This document shows, piece by piece, positions 24,963 to 35,718 of a stretch of 64,000 bases of DNA. The notes under the pieces were generated by a model. It was given only the letters and a program-made list of their open reading frames with translations, was not told the origin of the DNA and ran no database searches. The stretch comes from DASQFQ01 sp963811595 (lineage in GTDB: Bacteria > Actinomycetota > Thermoleophilia > Solirubrobacterales > Solirubrobacteraceae). Position 1 is the first letter of the stretch. The number at the start of each line of letters is the position of its first letter. The position numbers and the translations under genes were made by a program. The DNA lies in contig CAWERW010000002.1 in assembly GCA_963811595.1 (NCBI GenBank), positions 372,001 through 436,000 of the forward strand, read 5' to 3'.

Positions 24963-25533
24963 CGTCGAGCACCCGCGCGGCGACGATGCCCCCGAGCGCG
25001 CCGAACAGGTGGCCCTGCCAGGACACGCCGGGCGTCGGGACGAAGCCGAACATCAGCGTCGAGCCGTAGACGGCGAGCACGGCGACCCCGACGCCGAGGT
25101 GCAGCGGGCGGCGGCTGAACACGCCGCGCGCGATGAGGTAGGCGGCGAAGCCGAACACGAGGCCGCTGGCGCCGATGTGGTTCGTGTAGGAGGGCGCGAA
25201 CAGCCAGGTGCCGAGCCCGCCGACGAGCGCGACGATCCCGGTCACCGCCGCGGTGCGGACGAGGCCGCTGAGCGCGATCGTCGCCCCCAGGATCAGGAAC
25301 GGGACCGTGTTGCCGATCAGGTGGCCCCAGCCGGCGTGCAGGAACGGCGCGAACGCGATGCCGGGCAGCGCGTCGACGTCGCGCGGGTGGATCCCCTCCG
25401 AGTCGAAGCCGGCGCCGACGATGTCGAACACCTCGAGCAGCCACATCACGCCGACCATCCCGATGACGAGCACGACGCCGCGGACGCGGTCGTCGGAGCC
25501 GTCGATCCGGGCGGGGTGCGAAGCGGCGGTCAT
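24931..25533 (-). CDS. Rhomboid-family intramembrane serine protease
   Basis: 200 residues with six predicted membrane helices. The catalytic Ser is in HIGASGLVFGFAAYLI and the catalytic His in SWQGHLFGALGG; HAGWGHLIGNTVPFLILG is the conserved loop/helix 2 region. Rhomboids cut single-pass membrane proteins inside the bilayer. ATG 25533 is chosen over an upstream TTG at 25542. Convergent overlap with the DUF1697 gene. Confidence 0.88.
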   Translation of the reverse strand: MTAASHPARIDGSDDRVRGVVLVIGMVGVMWLLEVFDIVGAGFDSEGIHPRDVDALPGIAFAPFLHAGWGHLIGNTVPFLILGATIALSGLVRTAAVTGIVALVGGLGTWLFAPSYTNHIGASGLVFGFAAYLIARGVFSRRPLHLGVGVAVLAVYGSTLMFGFVPTPGVSWQGHLFGALGGIVAARVLDARRPASPAAS

Positions 25534-25569
25534 CCGTACCAAGGGTAAGCGGCCCGGCTCAAGCCGGGC

Positions 25570-26064
25570 TCAACCGGGCAGCCCGAGCTGCAGCTTGCGC
25601 AGCAGGTCGGCGAGCTGCTCGCGCTCCGTCTCGCTGAGCACTTCGAGCAGGCGCGCCTCGTTGGCGAGGTGCGGGCCGGTGACCGCGTCGATCATCCGCC
25701 GGCCCTCGTCGGTCAGCGCGATCAGGATGCCGCGGCGGTCGCCCGGGTCGGGCCGGCGCGTGATCAGGCCGGCGCGCTCGAGGCGGTCGAGCCGCTTCGT
25801 CGCGCCGCTCGACGTGATCATGAGGCCCTTCGTGAACTCCGACGCCCGCAGCTCGTAGGGCGGGCCGCCGCGACGCAGCGTCGCGAGCACGTCGTGCCAC
25901 CCGTGCTCGAGGCCGTGCTCGGCGTAGACCGGCTCGAGCCGCGCCTCGATCTCGCGGGACAGCCGCGAGATGCGGCCGATCACGCCGACCGGCGACGCGT
26001 CGAGCTCCGGCCGCTCGCGCCGCCAGTGATCGATGATCTCGTCGACGCCGTCGCGTTCGGCCAC
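25570..26064 (-). CDS. MarR-family transcriptional regulator
   Basis: 164 residues from GTG 26064. The winged helix is visible (ASEFTKGLMITSSGATKRLD, then RLERAGLITRRPDPGDRRG), with dimerising helices at both ends. Many MarR proteins bind a palindrome in their own upstream region; a TCCTAGGA palindrome in an AT-rich promoter at 26092-26127 lies divergently in front and is the likely operator. The usual divergent target would be an exporter or enzyme, but here it is a 22-residue ORF and then rnhA. Confidence 0.88.
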   Translation of the reverse strand: MAERDGVDEIIDHWRRERPELDASPVGVIGRISRLSREIEARLEPVYAEHGLEHGWHDVLATLRRGGPPYELRASEFTKGLMITSSGATKRLDRLERAGLITRRPDPGDRRGILIALTDEGRRMIDAVTGPHLANEARLLEVLSETEREQLADLLRKLQLGLPG

Positions 26065-26091
26065 CGGCGGAGCATACGGGTCGGTCGCGTC

Positions 26092-26127
26092 CTGGCAAAT
26101 AGTTTCCTAGGACGATACTTGCTAGGA
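26092..26127 (+). promoter_or_regulatory. Promoter with MarR-type operator
   Basis: Plus-strand CTGGCA (26092-26097), 16-base spacer and GATACT (26114-26119) form a plausible sigma-70 promoter. Between them lies the palindrome TCCTAGGA (26105-26112) in the context TAGTTTCCTAGGA, resembling actinobacterial MarR operators, and a second CTAGGA follows at 26122-26127. The stretch is strikingly AT-rich for this genome. Confidence 0.55.
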
Positions 26128-26135
26128 TGCAATCC

Positions 26136-26204
26136 ATGTTCAAGCATCTCTTCACACGCAAGCCGGCGCCGCGCAGCACGCTGCCGCGTCTGCGCTGGCC
26201 CTAG
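26136..26204 (+). CDS. 22-residue cationic mini-protein or leader peptide
   Basis: ATG 26136 to TAG 26204 encodes MFKHLFTRKP, then APRSTLPRLRWP. AGGA (26124-26127) is 8 bases before the ATG, and the promoter/operator at 26092-26127 fits directly upstream. The peptide is strongly basic (two Lys, four Arg, one His) with hydrophobic positions. No family is recognised. It might be a small regulated peptide, a leader for rnhA 49 bases on, or the stub of a lost gene. Confidence 0.45.
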   Translation: MFKHLFTRKPAPRSTLPRLRWP

Positions 26205-26253
26205 GCCACGACGGATCGCTCCGTCGCCGCTCCGCTGGCTAGCATCGCCCGCG

Positions 26254-26745
26254 ATGGCCGAGACACCGGTTCAGGCGCGTCCGGGCGAGGCGCTCGTGTG
26301 GACGGACGGGGCGTGCCGCCGGAACCCCGGGCCCGGCGGCTGGGCCGCGATCGTCGTGCCGCCCGGCGAGGGCGAGGCGGTCGAGCTCACGGGCTCGGCG
26401 GCGCACACGACGAACAACCGCATGGAGTTCACGGCCGCCATCGAAGGGCTTCGCCGGCTGCCCGGCGGGAGCCACGCCTGCGTGGTCACGGACTCACTGC
26501 TGCTGCTCAAGTCGATGACCCTGTGGGTGGCGGGGTGGAAGCGGCGCGGCTGGAGGACTGCCGGCGGCGCTCCGGTCAAGAACCGCGACCTGATCGAGGC
26601 GCTCGAGTCCGAGCTCGCGCGCCACGCCGCGGTGCGGTGGCACTGGGTGCGAGGCCACGAGACCGGCGCCGCGCACGCGCACAAGGCGCTCAACGACCGC
26701 GCCGACCGGCTCGCGGTCGCTGCCTCCCACGCCGTCGCGGGTTGA
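26254..26745 (+). CDS. rnhA: Ribonuclease HI
   Basis: 163 residues; cleaves RNA in RNA-DNA hybrids using two metal ions. The four acidic active-site residues are present: Asp in WTDGACRRNPGPGGWA, Glu in TTNNRMEFTAAIEGL, Asp in VVTDSLLLLK and Asp in ALNDRADRLA; the GHETG loop His region is also present (WVRGHETGAAHAHKALNDRA). The usual TDSxY is changed to TDSLL. ATG 26254 is chosen because the 5' in-frame extension lacks family character. The next gene begins 15 bases downstream. Confidence 0.9.
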   Translation: MAETPVQARPGEALVWTDGACRRNPGPGGWAAIVVPPGEGEAVELTGSAAHTTNNRMEFTAAIEGLRRLPGGSHACVVTDSLLLLKSMTLWVAGWKRRGWRTAGGAPVKNRDLIEALESELARHAAVRWHWVRGHETGAAHAHKALNDRADRLAVAASHAVAG

Positions 26746-26760
26746 CCTAGCGTGACGGCG

Positions 26761-27723
26761 ATGGCGAACCTGCTGGCCCTCGACGATATCCGCGCCGCAG
26801 CGCGGACGATCACCGGTCACGTCGAGCGCACGCCGACGGTCACCAGCCCTGGGATGAGCGCGCTGCTCGGGGTTCCGGTCACGCTCAAGCTCGAACTGCT
26901 CCAGCGGTCCGGGTCGTTCAAGCCCCGGGGTGTCGCGGCGAAGCTGCTCGCGCTGAATCCCGTCGAGCGCGACGCGGGGGTCGTTGCGGTGAGCGGCGGG
27001 AACCACGGCATCGCCGTCGCGGAGGTCGCCGGCGGAATGGACGTCCGCGCGACGGTCGTGATGGCGAAGACCGCTCCGCCACGGTCGATCGACCGCATCC
27101 GCGCGGCGGGCGCCGAGCTGCGGCTCACCGAGGACATGGCCGGCGCGTTCACGCTGCTCGAGGAGCTGGTGGCGGACGGCATGACGCTGGTGCACCCGTT
27201 CGACGATCCGACGGTGCTCGCCGGCCAGGGAACGGTGGGCCTCGAGCTCGCCGAGGATGCGCCGCCGCTGACCGACGTCCTGGTGAGCATCGGTGGCGGC
27301 GCGCTGATCTCCGGCGTGGCGGTCGCGATCAAGGCGCTGCTGCCGGACGTGCGGATCTGGGGCGTGGAGACGGAGGGCGCCGACGCGATGGCCCGCGCGC
27401 TCGCCGCCGGCGAGCCGGTGGGCATCGCACCGTCCTCCATCGCGAGCACGCTCAGCGCGCCGCACGTGTCACAACTCACGCTCGACCACGTCCGCGCGCT
27501 GGTCGAGGAGGTCTTCGTCGTGTCCGACGCCGAGGCCGTAGGCGGAATGGTGGCCTTCGCCGAGGAGGGCAAGCTGTGGGTCGAGCCGGCGACCGGCTGC
27601 CTCGTCCCGGCCGTGCCGCAGGTCATCGAGCGCGCCCGGGGCGACGTCTCACTGGGCTTCGTCGTGTGCGGTGGCAACGTCACCCAGCGCGATGTCCGTG
27701 GCTGGGCCGACCGCCTGCTTTGA
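26761..27723 (+). CDS. PLP-dependent threonine/serine dehydratase-like enzyme
   Basis: 320 residues, fold type II PLP enzyme. The PLP lysine is in RSGSFKPRGV, the substrate loop is SGGNHGIAVAEVA, and the phosphate-binding Gly loop is SIGGGALISGVAV. There is no C-terminal ACT-like regulatory domain, so it resembles catabolic threonine dehydratase, serine dehydratase or serine racemase rather than biosynthetic IlvA. ATG 26761 is preferred to GTG 26752. Followed by a strong hairpin terminator. Confidence 0.85.
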   Translation: MANLLALDDIRAAARTITGHVERTPTVTSPGMSALLGVPVTLKLELLQRSGSFKPRGVAAKLLALNPVERDAGVVAVSGGNHGIAVAEVAGGMDVRATVVMAKTAPPRSIDRIRAAGAELRLTEDMAGAFTLLEELVADGMTLVHPFDDPTVLAGQGTVGLELAEDAPPLTDVLVSIGGGALISGVAVAIKALLPDVRIWGVETEGADAMARALAAGEPVGIAPSSIASTLSAPHVSQLTLDHVRALVEEVFVVSDAEAVGGMVAFAEEGKLWVEPATGCLVPAVPQVIERARGDVSLGFVVCGGNVTQRDVRGWADRLL

Positions 27724-27727
27724 AAGA

Positions 27728-27755
27728 CGAAGGGCCCGCCGGAGCGGGCCCTTCG
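27728..27755. terminator. Bidirectional hairpin terminator between the dehydratase gene and clpC
   Basis: A perfect 12-bp stem CGAAGGGCCCGC / GCGGGCCCTTCG with a CGGA loop in the 50-bp gap between the convergent dehydratase and clpC genes. Short A/T-rich stretches flank it (GAAAGA before, CAATTCT after), so it can serve both strands. Confidence 0.8.
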
Positions 27756-27773
27756 CAATTCTCTGAGGCGGAT

Positions 27774-30380
<2,607 letters not shown>

Positions 30381-30469
30381 GGTGGTGGGAGGCTTCCTTC
30401 CTGCTAAGTACGCTGAATAGCCCTAGCGCTGGGTCGTTGCGATGGTCCGGACGAGGTCGGAGGGACGGG

Positions 30470-30491
30470 ATACGTGGTGTCACCCACGTAT
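30470..30491. promoter_or_regulatory. ATACGTGG-N6-CCACGTAT inverted repeat between lysS and clpC
   Basis: Perfect 8-bp arms with a 6-base spacer in the 212-bp lysS-clpC gap. It does not match the CtsR, HspR (HAIR) or ClgR consensus as known to me. No U-run follows on the minus strand, so an operator is more likely than a terminator. The rest of the gap shows no other gene. Confidence 0.5.
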
Positions 30492-30592
30492 TCGGCACGC
30501 CAGTACGAGTGGATGAACGAGGTCGGCAGATGGCTGACGGCCATGCCCCAGTCTACCGCAGCGGACCGGCGGTCATGCGGCGCAAAGCGCTC

Positions 30593-32032
30593 CTACCGCA
30601 TTGCGGGGAACAGCACCACTTCGCGGATCGAGTGGCGTCCGGTCAACACCATGACCAGCCGGTCGATCCCGATCCCGATGCCGCCGGTGGGCGGCATGCC
30701 GTGCTCCAGCGCCTGGATGTACGCCTCGTCGAACGGGTGCGCCTCGGCGTCGCCGGCCTCCGCAGCCGCGCGCTGCGCCTCGAAGCGGGCGCGCTGGTCG
30801 TCGGGGTCGTTGAGCTCCGTGAACGCGTTGGCGATCTCCATCCCGTCGACGTACGCCTCCCAGCGTTCGACGAGACCGTCCTTGGCGCGATGGCGCTTGG
30901 CGAACGGCGACAGCTCGACGGGATAGTCCATGAGGAACGTCGGATCCTTGAGCGCCGGCTCGACGTGCTTCGAGAGCAGGTGGTCGACGAGCTGCGCCCA
31001 CGTGTCCTCCTCGGGCACCTCGAGGCCCTGCTCGCGCATCGCCTGCTGGAGCGCCTCGAGTGAGCGGTGCGCGTAGATGTCGACGCCGGTGCGGCTCCCG
31101 ATCGCGTCGCCGAGCGTCTCGCGCGCCCACGGCGGCGCGAAGCGATCCTGTCCGACCTGCGTGGCGACGAAGTGGACGAGCTCCTCGGCGTGGCGGGCGA
31201 CGTCCTCGTAGTCCGCGTAGGCCTCGTACCACTCGAGCATCGTGAACTCGGGGTTGTGCTTGTAGGACAGCCCCTCGTTGCGGAAGTTCTTGCCGAGCTC
31301 GTAGACGCGCTCGAGCCCGCCGACGATCAGCCGCTTGAGGTAGAGCTCGACCGCGATCCGCAGGTAGAAGTCGCGGTCCAGCGCGTTGAAGTGGGTGGTG
31401 AACGGGAGCGCGATGCCACCGCCGTAGATCGGCTGCAGCACCGGCGTCTCGACCTCGATGAAGCCGCGCTCGTCGAGGAAGGCGCGGATCGCGGTGATGA
31501 CCTTCGCGCGCGTGAGGAAGACGTCGCGCGTCTCCTCGTTGGCGATCAGGTCGAGCTCGCGCTGGCGGAAGCGCGTCTCGACGTCGGCGAGCCCGTGGTG
31601 CTTCTCCGGCGGCGGGCGCAGCGACTTGGCCAGCAGCGCCCAGTCCTCGACCTTCAGCGACAGCTCGCCGCGGCGGGTGCGGAAGACGGTGCCGTCGACG
31701 CCGATCAGGTCGCCGAGGTCGAGCGAGAGCAGGCGCTCGAGCGACTCCGGCCCGAGCACGTCGACGCGGGCGTGCAGCTGCATCCGGCCGCTGCGGTCGT
31801 CGAGATCGAGGAACGCCGCCTTGCCCTGGCCGCGGCGCGCGTGCAGGCGGCCGGCGATGCGCACGCGGTCATCTGTCTCGTCGCCCGCCTCGAGCGCCTC
31901 GTGGGGCGCCTTGACGTCGGCGATCGAGCGCACCCCGGGGTACGCGTTGGGGAATGGGTCGATGCCGTCGGCCCGGAGCGCCTCGAGCTTGCGCCGCCGG
32001 GTGGCGAGCAGCTCGGAGGGCTCGTCACTCAC
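30593..32032 (-). CDS. lysS: Lysyl-tRNA synthetase, class II
   Basis: 479 residues. N-terminal OB-fold anticodon-binding domain (RVRIAGRLHARRGQGKAAFL), then a class II catalytic core: motif 2 ELGKNFRNEGLSYKHNPEFT and motif 3 GIGIGIDRLVMVLTGR. GTG 32032 (MSDEPSELLATRRRKLEAL) lies 4 bases after the greA stop (32037-32039), so the two are probably co-translated. Neighbours dusB-greA-lysS-clpC follow the Bacillus dusB-lysS-clpC order with greA added. Confidence 0.96.
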   Translation of the reverse strand: MSDEPSELLATRRRKLEALRADGIDPFPNAYPGVRSIADVKAPHEALEAGDETDDRVRIAGRLHARRGQGKAAFLDLDDRSGRMQLHARVDVLGPESLERLLSLDLGDLIGVDGTVFRTRRGELSLKVEDWALLAKSLRPPPEKHHGLADVETRFRQRELDLIANEETRDVFLTRAKVITAIRAFLDERGFIEVETPVLQPIYGGGIALPFTTHFNALDRDFYLRIAVELYLKRLIVGGLERVYELGKNFRNEGLSYKHNPEFTMLEWYEAYADYEDVARHAEELVHFVATQVGQDRFAPPWARETLGDAIGSRTGVDIYAHRSLEALQQAMREQGLEVPEEDTWAQLVDHLLSKHVEPALKDPTFLMDYPVELSPFAKRHRAKDGLVERWEAYVDGMEIANAFTELNDPDDQRARFEAQRAAAEAGDAEAHPFDEAYIQALEHGMPPTGGIGIGIDRLVMVLTGRHSIREVVLFPAMR

Positions 32033-32036
32033 GACT

Positions 32037-32516
32037 TCAGGCGACTTCGATCTTGGTGATCTTGAGCTTGCGGGCCTTGCCGTTGGGCAGCTGGACGCTG
32101 ACCTCGTCGTTGCGCTTGTGGCCGACCAGCGCCTTGCCGACGGGTGACTCGTTCGACAGCTTGTTCTCGCCCGGGTTGGCCTCGGTCGAGCCCACGATCG
32201 TGTACTTCAGGGACTTGCCCGACGTCTCGTCCTTGACGTTGACGAGCGAGCCGACGCGCACGACCTCGTTGTCGAGCTCGGAGGCGTCGATCACCGACGC
32301 GGAGCGCAGCTTGTCCTCGAGCGTGGCGATGCGCGCCTCGAGCATGGCCTGCTCGTTCTTGGCGTCGTCGTACTCGGAGTTCTCCGAGATGTCGCCGAAG
32401 TCGCGAGCCTCCTTGATGCGCTCGGCAACCTCCCGGCGCTTCTCGGTCGACAGGTGCTCGATCTCCTTTTTCAGGTTCTCGAGGCCTTCTGGGGTGAGGA
32501 GTACATCCTTCTGCAT
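32037..32516 (-). CDS. greA: Transcription elongation factor GreA
   Basis: 159 residues, the usual length. The N-terminal coiled coil carries the catalytic tip acids in ARDFGDISENSEYDDAKNEQ, and the C-terminal FKBP-like domain is complete (YTIVGSTEANPGENKLSNES, then SPVGKALVGHKRNDEV). GreA rescues backtracked RNA polymerase by stimulating transcript cleavage. ATG 32516 gives the standard start MQKDVLLTPEGLENLKKEI. Thirty bases after dusB and just before lysS. Confidence 0.95.
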   Translation of the reverse strand: MQKDVLLTPEGLENLKKEIEHLSTEKRREVAERIKEARDFGDISENSEYDDAKNEQAMLEARIATLEDKLRSASVIDASELDNEVVRVGSLVNVKDETSGKSLKYTIVGSTEANPGENKLSNESPVGKALVGHKRNDEVSVQLPNGKARKLKITKIEVA

Positions 32517-32545
32517 CTGCGCGGCGTCCTTTACGGATGCGGTGT

Positions 32546-33553
32546 TCAGGCGGCTCGGCTGGCGAGCGGCGCAGCATGGTAGCGCAGGTTCCGCAGGATC
32601 TCGCGCTGCTCCTCGAGAGTATTTGCGCATTGCAGCTCGGCCAGCGTCGAGCGCGGCTCGCCGAGCCGCGGCAGGTACCACGGGAAGAACTTGCGCAGGT
32701 AGCGCGCGGCGCGCTCCTCGCCCAGGTGCTCGACCGCGCGCGCGACGACCCAGTCGAGCTCGTCGAGGATCTCCTCGCGGGTCGGCTCGCCCTGTTGCTC
32801 GTCGAGGAGCTGCGCGAACAGCCACGGGTTGCCGAGCGACCCGCGCGCGAGCATGACCGCGGCCGCGCCGGTGTGGTCGAGCACCCAGCGGATGTGGTCG
32901 GGCGCGTCGAGCCCGCCGGACACGATCACGGGCACCGGCAGCGCGCCGACGAGCTCCCTCGCGAGGTCGTAGTCGGGCACGCCCTTGTGGCGGACGGCGG
33001 CCGAGCGCGGGTGGAAGCTGATGCCCGCCACCCCGGCCTCGTCGACGAGCCGGTGCGCGACCTCGACGCCCTCGCTCTCCCCCGGCTTGCGGCCGGCGCG
33101 CAGCTTGACGGTGACCGGCAGGCCCGAGCCCTCGCGCGCGGCGCGCGCCACCGCCACGGCGGTGTCGGGGTCGCCGAGCAGCGCGGCGCCCGCGCCGGTC
33201 TTGCAGACCTTCGGCACGGGGCAGCCCATGTTGAGGTCGATGATGTCGGCGCCCGCGCGCGCGACGGTGGCGGCGGCGCTCCGCATGATCTCGGGGTCGT
33301 GGCCGAACAGCTGCACGGACACCGGCCCGCCGGCCCGCTCGTCGGGATGGATCGTGAGCAGCTCGTCGAGCGTCTTGCGGTTGCCGTAGTGCACGGCGAA
33401 GCTCGAGACCATCTCGGACACGGCGAGCCCGGCGCCGTAGCGCTTGGCCTGCAGGCGCACGAACCAGTTGCCGATGCCGGCCAGCGGCGCCAGCACGACG
33501 CGGTTCGGGATGGTCAGGCCACCGAGGGTCCAGGATTCGCGCAGGGAGCGCAC
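32546..33553 (-). CDS. dusB: tRNA-dihydrouridine synthase, DusB family
   Basis: 335 residues; a flavoenzyme that reduces uridines in the tRNA D-loop with NADPH. FMN barrel start NRVVLAPLAGIGNWFVR, catalytic Cys in NMGCPVPKVCKTGAGAALL, VKLRAG, FHPRSA and the phosphate loop VMLARGSLGNPWLF are present. In the family the Cys usually lies in LNMGCPxxKV, as here. ATG 33553 is 13 bases after coaX, the same coupling as in other actinobacteria. Confidence 0.93.
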   Translation of the reverse strand: MRSLRESWTLGGLTIPNRVVLAPLAGIGNWFVRLQAKRYGAGLAVSEMVSSFAVHYGNRKTLDELLTIHPDERAGGPVSVQLFGHDPEIMRSAAATVARAGADIIDLNMGCPVPKVCKTGAGAALLGDPDTAVAVARAAREGSGLPVTVKLRAGRKPGESEGVEVAHRLVDEAGVAGISFHPRSAAVRHKGVPDYDLARELVGALPVPVIVSGGLDAPDHIRWVLDHTGAAAVMLARGSLGNPWLFAQLLDEQQGEPTREEILDELDWVVARAVEHLGEERAARYLRKFFPWYLPRLGEPRSTLAELQCANTLEEQREILRNLRYHAAPLASRAA

Positions 33554-33566
33554 AGGACCTTGGAGT

Positions 33567-34334
33567 CTAGGCGCGGTTGCGCTCCCAGATCAGCTTCAGG
33601 CCGTTGAGCGTGAGCAGGTCGTCGACGTCCTCGATCGAGTCGCAGAACGGGACGATCGCGCCGGCGAGCCCGCCGGTGGCGAGCGCCTGCATCTCTGACC
33701 CCAGCTCCTCGCGTAGGCGCGCGAGGATGCTGTCGACCATGCCGGCGTAGCCGTAGACGGTGCCGGAGCGGATGGCGTCGATCGTCGTCTTGCCGATCAG
33801 CGCGCGCGGGGTGCCGAGCTCGATCTTCGGCAGCGCGGCGGCGCGCTCGGTCAGCGCCTCCATCGCGATCTCGACGCCCGGGAAGATGATCCCGCCGAGG
33901 TACTCGCCGGCCGCCGACACGCAGTCGTAGGTCACGGCGGTCCCGAAGTCGACGACGACGCACGGCCCGCCGACCTTCTCGTAGCCCGCGACGGCGTTGA
34001 CGAGCCGGTCAGGGCCGATCTCGTGCGGGTTGTCGTAGCGGATCGGCATCCCGGTCTTGAGGCCGGGCCCGACGACCTTCACGTCAGCGTCGAGGTACTG
34101 CGCGCCCATCGCGGTCCACTCCGGCCGCAGCTGCGGCACCGTCGAGGAGACGATCATCCCGTCGATCATCTCCAGGTGCATGCCGCGCAGCGCGAGCAGG
34201 TTGCGCACCGCGGCGCCGAGCTCGTCGGCGGTCGACTCGCGGATCGTCGCGAAGCGCCAGTGCTGCACGAGCGTCCCGTCGCGATACGTGCCCAGGTGGG
34301 TCTGCGTGTTGCCGGCGTCGATGGCGAGGAGCAT
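33567..34334 (-). CDS. coaX: Type III pantothenate kinase
   Basis: 255 residues; catalyses the first step of coenzyme A synthesis. ASKHA-fold motifs: phosphate 1 LLAIDAGNTQTHLGTYRDG, GPDRLVNAVAGYEKVGGPC and the phosphate 2 region VVVDFGTAVTYDCVSAAG, then GGLAGAIVPFC. Type III enzymes depend on a monovalent cation and resist CoA feedback. ATG 34334 is divergent from the GST gene, with only 28 bases between starts. Confidence 0.94.
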   Translation of the reverse strand: MLLAIDAGNTQTHLGTYRDGTLVQHWRFATIRESTADELGAAVRNLLALRGMHLEMIDGMIVSSTVPQLRPEWTAMGAQYLDADVKVVGPGLKTGMPIRYDNPHEIGPDRLVNAVAGYEKVGGPCVVVDFGTAVTYDCVSAAGEYLGGIIFPGVEIAMEALTERAAALPKIELGTPRALIGKTTIDAIRSGTVYGYAGMVDSILARLREELGSEMQALATGGLAGAIVPFCDSIEDVDDLLTLNGLKLIWERNRA

Positions 34335-34362
34335 GGGCGCGGCACATTAGACTCGCGCCGCC

Positions 34363-35109
34363 GTGGCCGCGACCCTCTATGCCGTCCCCGCGTCGCACCC
34401 GTGCGCCGCCGTCGAGAAGGCGCTCGAGCTCAAGGGCATCGAGTACCGCCGCGTCGACATCCCGCCCGTCGCCCACAAGGCGGTCCAGCTCGCGCTGTTC
34501 GGAGGCGGCACGGTGCCCGGCCTGGTGCTGGACGGCGAGAAGGTGTTGGGCTCGCGCAAGATCATGCGCGCGCTCGACGACCGCGTGCCCGAGCCGCGGC
34601 TCGTGCCGGCGGACGAGAAGGAGCGCAAGCCGGTCGAGCTCGCCGAGGAGTGGGGCGACGAGGTGCTGCAACCGCTCGTGCGGCGGGTGATCTGGGTCGC
34701 CCTGGCGCGCTCGCCGGCGTCGCTGCCGTCGTTCGGCAAGGACTCCCGCCTCGCGATCCCGGCGCCGGTGCAGCGGCTGAGCGCGCCGCTGATCGCGTTC
34801 GCCGAGCGCAAGCTCAACGACGCCTCGGACCTCAACGTCCGCGCCGACCTGCGCGCGCTCGAGCACCATCTCGCCCGCGTCGAGCGCTGGATCGAGCACG
34901 ATGTGATCGGCGGCCCGCACCCCAACGCGGCGGATCTCCAGATCGGCGCAGGGCTGGCGCTGCTGCTGACGGTCGAGGACGTGGCGCGGATGGCGGGCTC
35001 GCGGCCTTCGGTCGAGCTCGCGCGCAAGTGGTTCCCGGACTATCCAGGGCACGTGCCGGCGGGCGCGCTCCCGGCCGAGTGGTTGCGCGAGCGAACTGCG
35101 GCTGAGTAG
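34363..35109 (+). CDS. Glutathione S-transferase-like protein
   Basis: 248 residues. The N-terminal thioredoxin-like domain is seen in TLYAVPASHPCAAVEKALEL and GGGTVPGLVLDGEKVLGSRK (cis-Pro VPGLVLDG), with an all-helical C-terminal domain (DVIGGPHPNAADLQIGAGLA). Actinobacteria mostly lack glutathione, so it may use mycothiol or another thiol or serve as a binding protein. Alone on the plus strand among housekeeping genes, divergent from coaX. Confidence 0.8.
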   Translation: MAATLYAVPASHPCAAVEKALELKGIEYRRVDIPPVAHKAVQLALFGGGTVPGLVLDGEKVLGSRKIMRALDDRVPEPRLVPADEKERKPVELAEEWGDEVLQPLVRRVIWVALARSPASLPSFGKDSRLAIPAPVQRLSAPLIAFAERKLNDASDLNVRADLRALEHHLARVERWIEHDVIGGPHPNAADLQIGAGLALLLTVEDVARMAGSRPSVELARKWFPDYPGHVPAGALPAEWLRERTAAE

Positions 35110-35214
35110 GGAAGCGAGGGAGCCGCCCCTCGTGGCGGCAAGTGTCCTGGATTGGGGTCGCTGTCCGACCCCGGGGCAGGAAGGCTGCCGCCGCGGCGGA
35201 CCGAACCCGATCCT

Positions 35215-35718
35215 TCAATGCGCCGTTGGCTCGACCCGCAGCGGCGGCCCCGAGCGACGCACCGCAGCGTCGTCCGGCACGGCATCGGCCGCCCGCGTGC
35301 CGCCGGGCAGCGTGACGTCCGGATCCAGCTCCAGCAGCGGCACGAGCACGAACCTCCGCGCCATCACCTGCGCGTGCGGAAGCGTCAGCCGCTCCGACTC
35401 CCACGCCACGTCCCCCAGCAGCAGGACGTCCACGTCGATCGGCCGCGGCCCGTGCCGCACGCCACCGGCCTCCCGACCCAACTCACGCTCGACCGCCTTG
35501 CACGCGTCGAGCAGCGCCTCCGGCTCGAGCGAGGTCTCGACCCGCACGACCGCGTTGAGGAACTCCGGCTGGTCGAGCACCTCGCCGACCGGCTCGGTGT
35601 CATACACGGACGACGACGCCACCACGCGGACGCCGTGCGCCGGCAGCGCGTCGACCGCGGCCTGCAGGTTCGCGCGGCGGTCGCCGACGTTGGAGCCGAG
35701 CCCGAGGTGGCCGATCAC
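35215..35718 (-). CDS. folK: 2-amino-4-hydroxy-6-hydroxymethyldihydropteridine diphosphokinase
   Basis: 167 residues from GTG 35718, which overlaps the thioesterase stop (GTGA). HPPK motifs LGLGSNVGDRRANLQAAVDA, YDTEPVG, DQPEFLNAVVRVET and the RHGPRPIDVDVLLLGD signature are all present. It pyrophosphorylates the pterin before FolP. In Bacillus folK follows folB directly; here EamA, TetR, MMPL and thioesterase genes lie between, yet folK still reads as the last gene of that run. Confidence 0.93.
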   Translation of the reverse strand: MIGHLGLGSNVGDRRANLQAAVDALPAHGVRVVASSSVYDTEPVGEVLDQPEFLNAVVRVETSLEPEALLDACKAVERELGREAGGVRHGPRPIDVDVLLLGDVAWESERLTLPHAQVMARRFVLVPLLELDPDVTLPGGTRAADAVPDDAAVRRSGPPLRVEPTAH

